A DNA stretch of 64,000 nt from Prolixibacteraceae bacterium (GTDB lineage Bacteria; Bacteroidota; Bacteroidia; Bacteroidales; Prolixibacteraceae). The stretch is from the NCBI GenBank assembly GCA_019459525.1, contig JAIBEY010000038.1:37568-101567 (forward strand), read 5' to 3'. Made by a program: the position numbers and the translations under genes. Shown in pieces: positions 16,715 through 24,384 of the stretch. The notes under the pieces were generated by a model that made no database searches, was not told where the DNA came from, and saw nothing but the letters and a program-made list of their open reading frames with translations. The number at the start of each line of letters is the position of its first letter. Position 1 is the stretch's first letter.

Positions 16715-18496
16715 ATGAATATAAGTAATCAATCCCAATTCTCAGAACTTACCACTCTCCTCTTCCAAAAACGCAACCCCGCCGGTTATTGGGAAGGGCG
16801 GCTTTCGTCGAGCGCATTGGGCGTGGCGGTGGCTGTAACGGCGTTGCATTTTTACGATGCCAAAGGGAATGTTTCCGAAATTTCATCTGGATTAAATTGG
16901 CTGGCGACAAACATTAATTCAGACGGTGGTTTTGGCGATTCGCCCACAAGTCAAAGCAATGTGAGCACCAGTTTGCTTTGTTATGCAGCGGTAAAAGTAT
17001 GTGGACAGAAAGATGATTTGCTCCTGAAAATCGGGGATTATCTTCGGTCGCAAAACATTGATGTCAATTCAGAACAACTCATTCCGGCAATTCTCGATTT
17101 TTATAAAACCGACCGCACTTTTTCGGTTCCGATTTTGACGATGTGCGCTTTGTGCAATGTTCCCGGAAAAGAAGCGTTTGATTCCATACCTCAATTGCCA
17201 TTTGAACTTTCGTTGTTGCCGCGTTCATTTTACAGCGCGCTGAACCTGAGTGTGGTCAGTTATGCGATCCCGGCGCTCATCGCGGTTGGAATCGCCATCT
17301 TCAGGCATAAACAACGAAAAAATCCGCTGATGCGGATGGTGCGGGAAGCTTCGTTGAAAAAATCGCTTGCGTTGCTCCGGAAAATTCAGCCCGAAAGTGG
17401 CGGTTATCTGGAAGCCATTCCACTCACCGCTTTTGTGTGTTTGTGTCTGATTGAATCGGGCTATCGCAATTTGGATGTGGTGCGCGATGGAATAAATTTT
17501 CTGAAACGTACCCAACGTGAAGATGGAAGCTGGCCGATTGACATTGACCTTTCGACCTGGGTGACCACGCTCGCGGTGAAATCGATAAAGGACCATCCGG
17601 AAGTTTTGACTTCGGAAGATAAACTAAAGCTTACCAAGCATTTATTAACGATTCAGAACAAGCAAATTCATCCTTTTAATGGAACTGAACCGGGTGGTTG
17701 GGGCTGGACATCGCATGCCGGTTCGGTTCCCGATGGCGACGACACGCCAGGAACGATTCTGGCCTTGCTGTCCTTGAACCAGGGAAATCCGGAAACCATA
17801 CGAATGGCAGTTTTAGCAGGTTGTAACTGGCTTAGTCAGCTTCAAAATAACGATGGAGGATTCCCTACGTTTTCGCGTGGCTGGGGCAAGTTGCCCTTTG
17901 ATCAGAGTTGTTCGGATTTAACCGGACATGCAATTTTGGCTTTGGCTAAAACAGCTCACATATTTGGCGATTCGCTGGGCCGAAAGCAGTATTCAGCAAT
18001 CAAAAAATCGTTTGTAAAAGCAATCAGTTATCTGGGAAGGCATCAGGACAAAACCGGATTTTGGCTGCCGCTTTGGTTTGGAAATCAGCATACGGCCGAT
18101 CATACGAATCCGGTTTACGGAACGGCCCGGGTAACGGCATATCTTAATGAGACTTTAAAGACACGACTGGGGGCAGAATACGAAGTAATCCTGAAACTGA
18201 TGATCGAACGAGGTTGTCGTTATTTGCTCGCTGTTCAGAATCCTGATGGAAGCTGGGGCGGTGCAAAGGATATACCCGGAAGCATCGAGGAAACGGCGCT
18301 GGCTGTAACGGCTTTGTCTTCTAACGGTTTCCTGGAGGAATGTACCTTGGGGTTAAAATGGCTTGCCGAAAAAACAAAATCCGACGGGCTGGTTGCTGAG
18401 CCCATCGGATTGTATTTTGCATCGCTATGGTACGACGAAGAATTGTACCCGCTAACGGCTTATCTGGAATGCCTTTCTTCGATTAACGATTGCTGA
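16715..18496 (+). CDS. Squalene-hopene-cyclase-family (class II) terpene cyclase
   Basis: Likely protonates a double bond or epoxide of a linear polyprenyl substrate and cyclises it. The acid motif is VPDGDDTPG (Asp340, 342, 343), preceded by EPGGWGW as in SHC, where the pattern is PGGWaFq...PDvDDTA. QW motifs include QREDGSW (267-273), QNNDGGF and QNPDGSW. The membrane-contact segment LLPRSFYS...SYAIPALI (about 168-190) parallels the LLPxWFP...SYW...P segment of SHC. At 593 residues it is shorter than typical SHC (about 630-720). It ends the block and is convergent, 11 bases apart, with the OB-fold gene. Squalene, polyprenyl diphosphate or another chain are all possible substrates. Confidence 0.85.
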   Translation: MNISNQSQFSELTTLLFQKRNPAGYWEGRLSSSALGVAVAVTALHFYDAKGNVSEISSGLNWLATNINSDGGFGDSPTSQSNVSTSLLCYAAVKVCGQKDDLLLKIGDYLRSQNIDVNSEQLIPAILDFYKTDRTFSVPILTMCALCNVPGKEAFDSIPQLPFELSLLPRSFYSALNLSVVSYAIPALIAVGIAIFRHKQRKNPLMRMVREASLKKSLALLRKIQPESGGYLEAIPLTAFVCLCLIESGYRNLDVVRDGINFLKRTQREDGSWPIDIDLSTWVTTLAVKSIKDHPEVLTSEDKLKLTKHLLTIQNKQIHPFNGTEPGGWGWTSHAGSVPDGDDTPGTILALLSLNQGNPETIRMAVLAGCNWLSQLQNNDGGFPTFSRGWGKLPFDQSCSDLTGHAILALAKTAHIFGDSLGRKQYSAIKKSFVKAISYLGRHQDKTGFWLPLWFGNQHTADHTNPVYGTARVTAYLNETLKTRLGAEYEVILKLMIERGCRYLLAVQNPDGSWGGAKDIPGSIEETALAVTALSSNGFLEECTLGLKWLAEKTKSDGLVAEPIGLYFASLWYDEELYPLTAYLECLSSINDC

Positions 18497-18507
18497 TTGG
18501 CGAAGCA

Positions 18508-18933
18508 CTATTTTAACACAACAGCCGGACTCACTTTTATTTCCATCAGATAACCTTTGCAAATGCCTTTAACCGTAACTGAACTTCCGGTTTCCAGGGC
18601 CTCAATAGTTTCCTGATTGGTTGCCGCCCAGTTGCTGTCGAGTTGGCAGCTAATTCCCTGCATCTCGTCTTCCAGAATCAAAAGGTCGGTTCCGTTTGAA
18701 AGCTTATTTTTAACCACCAGTTTGCCACTGATTTCGAGAATTTTTTCGCTGTATTTGGTCGTTGCAGCATTCTCGTCCAGTTCAAACTCACCGATTAAGC
18801 CAGTTGCTTCAACCTGAAATGCAGCTTTTGATTTACTGATGTCGGCATGTGGTTTGAAAAACATCTTCAGGCCAATGCCAGCCCCGATCAATATTACCAC
18901 CAAAACCAGTACGATTGCATATTTGATTTTCAT
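18508..18933 (-). CDS. tRNA_anti-like OB-fold envelope protein
   Basis: A 141-residue protein with an N-terminal membrane anchor or signal (about 1-24) and an OB-fold of the tRNA_anti-like family common in Bacteroidota. The typical features are present: a Tyr-centred KYSEKILEISGKL strand, ISCQLDS in the middle, and the C-terminal VTVKGICKGYLMEI. The name refers to fold only; RNA binding is not shown and an extracytoplasmic place makes it unlikely. It is the last gene of the haem-lipoprotein/YceI operon, 36 bases after yceI. Confidence 0.85.
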   Translation of the reverse strand: MKIKYAIVLVLVVILIGAGIGLKMFFKPHADISKSKAAFQVEATGLIGEFELDENAATTKYSEKILEISGKLVVKNKLSNGTDLLILEDEMQGISCQLDSNWAATNQETIEALETGSSVTVKGICKGYLMEIKVSPAVVLK

Positions 18934-18969
18934 GTTACCGATTTTTAAAACCTGAAACCTGGAACTTAT

Positions 18970-19521
18970 TTATTGTCCGAATGGCAGATAATTGGCTTTA
19001 ACAGTCACTTCCATTTCTTTACCGATTTTGTCGCGTACCAAGGATGGAATGGCTATTCCGTAGTCTTCAGGAACGACCTTGAATTTGGTTGTTCCGGCGA
19101 GTTTGCCATTTTCCAAGCCCAGTTTGGCAGGGATGGTTATGGTTTTATCCACTCCATGAATGGATAATGTTCCGGTCACTTTAATGTCTGCAAGTGGTGC
19201 TGAAAGCATGGTTTTGCTATATGCTTCAATCTTTCCGGTGAATTTGGCTTTCGGAAATTTGGTGCTTTCCATATAGTTTTCGTTGAAATGCTCTTCCATC
19301 AATGCACGTTTAAAGTGAAAGGTGGTCATCAATGCCTGAAAAGCAATTTCGCCGGTTTCGGCATTCAGGATAGTTACCGCCTCATTGCTCTCGCCGAGAA
19401 TATCTTCCATTGGTGTGGAAGAAAAAAACGATATGTAGGCATTTTTAGCTATAAATTTTCCTTGTCCGAATACACCGATCGAAGCAGTAATAAAAATCAG
19501 GATAAATAATTTTTTAAGCAT
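18970..19521 (-). CDS. YceI-family lipid-binding periplasmic protein
   Basis: A 183-residue YceI-like lipocalin-type beta-barrel that in characterised members holds polyisoprenoid lipids. A signal peptide of about 19 residues ends at VFGQ. Conserved YceI features follow: the FSSTPMEDI start, TFHFKRALMEEHFNENYMES, FPKAKFTGKI, and GTLSIHGVDKTITIPAKL. It sits between the DUF5777 gene (6-base gap) and the OB-fold gene. In Bacteroidota such genes often neighbour small cytochromes, as here. The polyprenyl-binding property is of interest beside the convergent terpenoid block, but the link is only positional. Confidence 0.93.
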   Translation of the reverse strand: MLKKLFILIFITASIGVFGQGKFIAKNAYISFFSSTPMEDILGESNEAVTILNAETGEIAFQALMTTFHFKRALMEEHFNENYMESTKFPKAKFTGKIEAYSKTMLSAPLADIKVTGTLSIHGVDKTITIPAKLGLENGKLAGTTKFKVVPEDYGIAIPSLVRDKIGKEMEVTVKANYLPFGQ

Positions 19522-19527
19522 GGGATA

Positions 19528-20424
19528 CTATTTTTTATTGAATGCAAAAACCCGCGAAATGTTGAATCCCAAATGAATGTCGCCATCCATCCAGCTTCCG
19601 GTGGTTTGGGGTATGAATGAGCCTTCGCGCATTCCCTGAGAGTTGGTAACCATGATTTGGAAAACATGTCCTCCGGTTTCGATATCGACACCAAAGGATA
19701 AAGCATTGTAGGTCTTTGGGTCCAAAGATTCAGAATTTGGGTTGTACGTGTAATAGTATTCGGCATTGAGCGACAGCCGTTTGCTTAATTTATACCTTGC
19801 ACCCATTCCCAGCGCATAAATATCGTTTTGGTCAATCTCTGTTTTTACCAGGTTGCGGTGGATGTACGTGGGTGTTAACTGAATGGAAAGATTTTCGTTA
19901 AACTTTCGGGCAATCAGGAGCTGATTGACATAGGCCAGGCGCGATGAAAAATAGTTGGATGTTCCGGCAGGCCGATCCGGAAATTTTAATGTATTCATCT
20001 CAATAGAAGTAAAATACGATAGATGTACCGGCATAAATTTTTCGCCTGAAGACTGTCGCAATAAACGTACTTTGGCAAATCCATCATAGGTCTTATTTAA
20101 ACTTCCACGACCGACGCCAACCATTAACCAATCTTTCAAACCGTATTCAAGGCTAAAATGTATGACCGACTGATCAAGTCCCCACAAACCATAAGCGCCG
20201 CTGTTGAGTGTCCCAAAACGGTGCGAAATCCGGAAGTCGAGCTGTTTTTCTTTCATTTGCTCGATGGAATGCCCGTTGATAATGCGGCTGGCCTTAAATG
20301 TAGCATTGGCATAATTTACCGATGGTTTTGTTTCAGCATTGAGCAACGCATCTAAATCCTGGCTAAACACATTTCCGGCGATAAGTAATAATAATCCGAT
20401 AAACAAGGAATGTTTGTTTTTCAT
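19528..20424 (-). CDS. DUF5777 outer-membrane-like beta-barrel protein
   Basis: A 298-residue protein with a signal peptide (cleavage near NVFSQ) and an alternating-hydrophobic pattern typical of beta-barrels. It resembles DUF5777 proteins of Bacteroidota: the FRISHRFGTLNSGAYGLWGLDQ segment (about 65-86), the DWLMVGVGRGSLNKTYDG stretch, and LSLNAEYYYTYNP near the C-terminus. Function is unknown. Its place between haem lipoproteins and YceI is a recurring arrangement and suggests an outer-membrane partner in an electron-transfer or redox-stress module (inference). Confidence 0.85.
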   Translation of the reverse strand: MKNKHSLFIGLLLLIAGNVFSQDLDALLNAETKPSVNYANATFKASRIINGHSIEQMKEKQLDFRISHRFGTLNSGAYGLWGLDQSVIHFSLEYGLKDWLMVGVGRGSLNKTYDGFAKVRLLRQSSGEKFMPVHLSYFTSIEMNTLKFPDRPAGTSNYFSSRLAYVNQLLIARKFNENLSIQLTPTYIHRNLVKTEIDQNDIYALGMGARYKLSKRLSLNAEYYYTYNPNSESLDPKTYNALSFGVDIETGGHVFQIMVTNSQGMREGSFIPQTTGSWMDGDIHLGFNISRVFAFNKK

Positions 20425-20435
20425 TTAGCTGAAAT

Positions 20436-20816
20436 TTAATTGTTTAAAGTTCCGTTGTCAATCCACTTTTGCAATTGATTGATTTCGCAGTCGGTGAGTT
20501 TTCCGCCTCCCTTAGGCATTGCCTGATAGCCGTTGGAATGATTCACAGATCCCATTAATTTCCCGTTTTTAGCTTGTGTTTGAACATCGGCGTAATTCTC
20601 CAGTTTAATTCCTGCTCCTGAACTGTTGGCGCTAGAATTGGAATGGCATGAAAAACAAGAAGCTTGTAAAATGGGTTTTACGGATGCTGCAAAGGTCACA
20701 TTCGTAAGGTCGCAGGTTGTTGAAACTTCAGCATAGAGTTTCTCCTCATTATCGTAGTAACATCCGGAAAAGGAAAGTAACAAAAGGAATGTTGCCGTTT
20801 TCAGAATATGTTTCAT
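20436..20816 (-). CDS. Small haem lipoprotein (cytochrome c-like, CxxCH)
   Basis: A 126-residue lipoprotein with lipobox SFSGC and one haem-binding motif CFSCH, followed by the GYQAMPKGGGKLTDCEINQLQKW-type ending with a possible axial Met, as in short Bacteroidota cytochromes. The frame is open to 20858, but ATG 20816 (MKHILKTATFLLLL) gives the proper signal. Maturation would need system II (ccsBA near 1 kb). It is the third of three tandem haem lipoproteins in the operon. Confidence 0.88.
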   Translation of the reverse strand: MKHILKTATFLLLLSFSGCYYDNEEKLYAEVSTTCDLTNVTFAASVKPILQASCFSCHSNSSANSSGAGIKLENYADVQTQAKNGKLMGSVNHSNGYQAMPKGGGKLTDCEINQLQKWIDNGTLNN

Positions 20817-20921
20817 CTGTTTATAATTTGTTTTTTTAATGCCAGATGGAACTCCCAAGAATCATCCTCCTGTGTGAGAAAGGATTTCTTCTGGTCGTTT
20901 CATAAAGCCTGATTTTAAATT

Positions 20922-21320
20922 TTAGTTGCTGGCACAATTGGTTTGTTTGGCTCCTTGTTCAATCCATAACCGAATTATTGTTCGTTTATCCAGAGGAAGG
21001 GGATTGTCGGGTGGCATAATTTCATCGGTACTGGTTATCGCTTCGTAAGCTTTGCTCTTCGACGCGTTCCCCGGAGTGATGGCTTTCATGATACTGGCAT
21101 AGTCAGTAAAAACATAATCCCCCTCTGCTGTTTTGGCATCATGGCACCCGCTGGTTCCGCAACTGTTCATGAAGATGGGTAAGACTTGCTCTGTGAAGCA
21201 GATTTGTGTCATATCTTCGGCTGGGATACCTTCGTGCTGACAGGAGTTAGTCAGAAATACAACGGAGCCAAGAGACAGAATGATTGCGGCAGAAAATAAC
21301 CCGAATCTTGTTTTTTTCAT
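20922..21320 (-). CDS. Small haem lipoprotein (CxxxCH-type motif)
   Basis: A 132-residue lipoprotein with signal cleavage at TNSC. The probable haem site is CGTSGCH, a C-x4-CH spacing (Cys, four residues, Cys-His) rather than the standard CxxCH, followed by DYASIMKAITPGNAS and a possible axial Met in DEIMPPDNPLPLDK. This architecture recurs in Bacteroidota proteins annotated as cytochrome c domain. It lies in the same minus-strand operon as two CxxCH lipoproteins. Whether haem is bound is not provable here. Confidence 0.8.
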   Translation of the reverse strand: MKKTRFGLFSAAIILSLGSVVFLTNSCQHEGIPAEDMTQICFTEQVLPIFMNSCGTSGCHDAKTAEGDYVFTDYASIMKAITPGNASKSKAYEAITSTDEIMPPDNPLPLDKRTIIRLWIEQGAKQTNCASN

Positions 21321-21372
21321 GGTTACTGAAGTTGATTTTTATATAAATGTAAGCATTTAATGCGTTGATTGT

Positions 21373-21990
21373 TTATTTTTCAAGCAATCCGTCATCAACC
21401 CATTTTTTCAGGAGTGCAATATTTTCTGCCGATAATTTCGATCCGCCTGCGGGCATAAATCCAGTTGCCGTAGTTTCGCGTTGTACCCTGTCGAGTATCC
21501 CACTAATCTTACTTTTAGTCGTTTGATAATCGTCCCATTTGCTTGGATGTGTGCCACCCGTCAGATGGCACGGGGTGCACGAGCTGGCAAGAAGGGTTTT
21601 AATATTTGCGGTGTAGGTAACCTTTGCCGAGGAAGCAGCCGGATTTACTGTAACTGTAACCGATACAGGACTTCCTGAAGTTCCATTGGCCGTTGGGGTT
21701 ATGGAATAGGTGGCTGTGCCTGAAGTCGTTCCGGTGATAGTTAAGGTTTGGGCAATACTTGATCCGCTACCTGAAGTTGCCCCCGTAACTCCGGCTTGAA
21801 CTACAGTCCATGAAAAAGTGGTGGCAGCCACTGAACTGGTTAATGAAATAGAGGTGGCAGCGCCCGAGGTGATCGTTTGGGAGGTTGGTGTTGCGGTTGC
21901 TACTGGTTTAGTAGCTTCTTCATCTTTGGTACATGAATTCAGAACTAAAAACGAAGAAAAAAGCATGAGGATTAAAATTCGTGTTTTCAT
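21373..21990 (-). CDS. Haem lipoprotein with PKD/Ig-like domain
   Basis: A 205-residue lipoprotein (lipobox LNSC) with a Ser/Thr/Ala-rich domain resembling PKD/Ig-like folds at about residues 30-118. A c-type haem domain with CTPCH, then MPAGGSKLSAENIALLKKWVDDG, follows. It is first in the minus-strand operon of six genes that runs to 18508. The added beta-sandwich likely projects the haem domain from the membrane. No promoter of the TAnnTTTG type was found in good position upstream. Confidence 0.85.
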   Translation of the reverse strand: MKTRILILMLFSSFLVLNSCTKDEEATKPVATATPTSQTITSGAATSISLTSSVAATTFSWTVVQAGVTGATSGSGSSIAQTLTITGTTSGTATYSITPTANGTSGSPVSVTVTVNPAASSAKVTYTANIKTLLASSCTPCHLTGGTHPSKWDDYQTTKSKISGILDRVQRETTATGFMPAGGSKLSAENIALLKKWVDDGLLEK

Positions 21991-22344
21991 GTGGATTAAT
22001 GTTTATGGGTTTATAATTTATTTGTTTGCAATACAGATGTTTGTGCATTAAAAGATAAAAATGTCTGAAATTAAAATAGCTAAAAAAATTTTGGACTTAT
22101 TGCATTCCAAAATTTACAAATAATCCATAATGTGTTGATCTGTTCTATTTCTGCTTTTTACTGAACGAGGTTGAAATGCCTAAAATGGAATATGGCAGTC
22201 AAACAACCGCTTTAATTGTTAACGAAGCGCAACGGATAATATTTTATTTGCAATGCAACTAACCATTTCGTTCTGTCAATATCGTTCAATGATATGCAAG
22301 AATATAATTCTTCGATAAGCTTTGCAGTGACTATGGTCACTTGA
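21991..22344. other. Gap between Crp/Fnr-like gene and haem-lipoprotein operon
   Basis: This 354-base AT-rich gap holds no gene. It must contain the promoter of the minus-strand operon starting at 21990. Visible structure: the inverted repeat ATATC...GATAT at about 22279-22295, and AGTGAC-TATG-GTCACT at 22326-22341 running into TTGATCAA (22341-22348). Confidence 0.6.
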
Positions 22345-22348
22345 TCAA
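22326..22348. promoter_or_regulatory. Crp/Fnr-like palindrome after the regulator gene
   Basis: AGTGAC and GTCACT flank TATG, followed directly by the palindrome TTGATCAA, which overlaps the last codons of the regulator gene. TGA-N6-TCA is the general form of CRP/FNR-family sites. It may be an operator for the adjacent regulator or simply part of a weak terminator. Confidence 0.4.
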
Positions 22349-22971
22349 AATAATTCGATGCTGTCGTGGTGCTGTTTCAACAAGTGTTGTCTTTCCATCT
22401 TTTTTACCAACCTGCTTACCACTTCCCTGGCGGTTCCCAATTCGGCAGCTATCTCCTTATGCGAAATTTTGATCGGATTTTTCCCGGTAACATTTATTTT
22501 TTCTGAAAGATAATCCAACAATCGTTTGTCAAGTTTGTGAAAAATCAATTGGTTAATTGTATCAATGAGCTCCGAGTACCTGATGTCGTATTGCTGGTAA
22601 AAGAGTTTGTTGATTGTAGGGAATTCGGTTATCCAATTGGCAACTTTATTGGCAGGTATAAGTAAAATAGTGCTTTCTTCTTCAGTAATTGCATAAATTT
22701 TACTTGTCTCGTTTTTGAGACAGGCGGAGAATGACATAATACAGCTCTGCTCCGGTTTGACGTAGTAGAGTAAAAGCTCCTTGTCCTCAAATTGGGTGAA
22801 TACTTTTACAAGTCCGTTTAAAACAATCGGGATCACTTTAATATACTGTCCAGCCCTAATCAATTCGGTATGAGTAGGAAACGTTTTTGTGTCAGAGATA
22901 TCAAGGATTTCCTGAATCAGCTCTTTACCCAGATAGTTGAACTTCGTTTCAATAGAATAGTTGTCTGTCAT
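22345..22971 (-). CDS. Crp/Fnr-family transcriptional regulator
   Basis: A 208-residue regulator with an N-terminal cyclic-nucleotide-binding-like domain (about 25-130) and a C-terminal winged helix whose recognition region is ISHKEIAAELGTAREVVSRLVKKM. There is no FNR-type cysteine cluster at the N-terminus, so oxygen sensing by Fe-S is unlikely; the ligand is unknown. ATG 22971 is chosen as in most relatives; the frame allows a 16-residue longer form from 23019. It lies upstream of, and in the same direction as, the haem-lipoprotein operon, and is its natural candidate regulator. Confidence 0.9.
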   Translation of the reverse strand: MTDNYSIETKFNYLGKELIQEILDISDTKTFPTHTELIRAGQYIKVIPIVLNGLVKVFTQFEDKELLLYYVKPEQSCIMSFSACLKNETSKIYAITEEESTILLIPANKVANWITEFPTINKLFYQQYDIRYSELIDTINQLIFHKLDKRLLDYLSEKINVTGKNPIKISHKEIAAELGTAREVVSRLVKKMERQHLLKQHHDSIELF

Positions 22972-23167
22972 TTGGGTTTGCTTAAAAATTGGTATTTCGA
23001 TTTTTAAGTTTTTAAACATAGGATTTACACAAAAGTTTAATTTTTATGCGAATTACGTTGTTCCATTTATGCCGCTAGGTTGTAGCATAGGGATGGGGTA
23101 AGTTGTTTTGACAGCTAATTTGCAGGCGTGAGATGAACAGGTAAGCAGAAATTTATGTTGCCGGAAA

Positions 23168-24265
23168 TTAATAAAAGGGCATCATTTTTATGATTTCTCC
23201 CTCTGTAGTCAGAAATTCCTTCATCAGATTTGCAGTTAGGCAGGAGTGTACGGGAATGATCTCAACCAGATCGCCAGGTTTGAAATAATTCAGTTCGTGG
23301 GGAGTAATTTTAAGAATACCGTGTTCCTGAGAGAGGGCATGAAGGTAATTTTTTTCATCCAGAAGAACTTTCCGGTCTCCATCGTTTATAATAATTCTTC
23401 CGAAAAGCGGCTTCCCATCGATGTTTGTTATGGAGTCTTTCGCAAAATGAATGGCTCCCCCATAAATAACAACTTCATTGCGCGATGGGTGAGTGGCAAC
23501 AACCGGACAAACCATACGGATAGCAATATCTGTCAGTTTGCACGAACCTAATTTGTGTTGCATCAGGTCGTAAAAAACGAAATTACCTGGGCGAATCTCA
23601 TCTACCCCGTCAAAGTTTTCACAGATACTGCATGAAGGGGTGTCTCCAAGTGAAATAATTAATTCGGGCCACTCATTTTGATACCTTGCCTTTAATGTTT
23701 TCATTTTCAGAAGAGCATCAAAGTGGCGGCTAAAAATATCGTGTGTGGAGTTGGCTTGATAAGTGTGCCCGGTATGCGCTAAAAAGCCTCTAAACTGAAG
23801 CAATGGAGAACTTTGTATCATTTCAAGCAACTGGTCGATCAAGGGAGTCCGGTTCGCTTCAATTCCTGTGCGGTTGTAGCCTGTATCAATTTTTATAAAT
23901 ACTCCGGTATGCCAGGTTATCTGTTTCTGAAGAGCTTCAAGTCCTTCCTTGTTTTCAATTAACAGGTTCAGGTTTATTCTGCCTGCCAGTTCATTCATCT
24001 CCGGAATCTCCGGAATATTAACCGAAAATGCAATGGTAATGTTGTCCCATCCGAAATCTGCAAAATAATTGGCCATGGTCAACGACGAAACGGTAATGCA
24101 CTTTACTCCTGCCTCCCGGAACCATTCTCCAATCTCGATGGATTGATGTGTTTTGAAATGGGGGCGGAAATTTACATGAAGATCGTTGGCTTTACGAACC
24201 ATGTTTTCGATGTTTCGTAATGCAGTTTCTTTATTAAGCAACAATGTCGGCTTGGTAATTTCCAT
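23168..24265 (-). CDS. D-threonine aldolase / D-serine dehydratase-like PLP enzyme (DSD1 family)
   Basis: A fold-type III PLP enzyme of 365 residues. The PLP lysine is in RPHFKTH (about residue 38), the alanine-racemase N-terminal barrel follows with GVFIKIDTGYNRTG, and SLGDTPSCS binds phosphate. The C-terminal domain ends with VHSCLTANLM, holding the His and Cys that bind the metal cofactor in D-threonine aldolases and eukaryotic D-serine dehydratases. The reaction is either D-threonine to glycine plus acetaldehyde or D-serine deamination; sequence alone does not decide. It follows purA after a terminator and is probably a separate unit. Confidence 0.88.
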   Translation of the reverse strand: MEITKPTLLLNKETALRNIENMVRKANDLHVNFRPHFKTHQSIEIGEWFREAGVKCITVSSLTMANYFADFGWDNITIAFSVNIPEIPEMNELAGRINLNLLIENKEGLEALQKQITWHTGVFIKIDTGYNRTGIEANRTPLIDQLLEMIQSSPLLQFRGFLAHTGHTYQANSTHDIFSRHFDALLKMKTLKARYQNEWPELIISLGDTPSCSICENFDGVDEIRPGNFVFYDLMQHKLGSCKLTDIAIRMVCPVVATHPSRNEVVIYGGAIHFAKDSITNIDGKPLFGRIIINDGDRKVLLDEKNYLHALSQEHGILKITPHELNYFKPGDLVEIIPVHSCLTANLMKEFLTTEGEIIKMMPFY

Positions 24266-24346
24266 TTCAGGCGGATAACTAGACGATTTAATTCATGAAA
24301 GAGGTGCCTAAAATAGTCATTCCTTCTGAAAATCAAAAGTTTTGCG

Positions 24347-24378
24347 AAAAAGAAAAGGAGCCAGTTACCTGACTCCTC
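24347..24378 (-). terminator. Rho-independent terminator of purA
   Basis: Read on the minus strand, GGAGTCAG (24378-24371), loop GTAA and CTGGCTCC (24366-24359) form a stem with one mismatch, followed by TTTTCTTTTT. It ends 7 bases beyond the purA stop. Confidence 0.8.
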
Positions 24379-24384
24379 CATATT

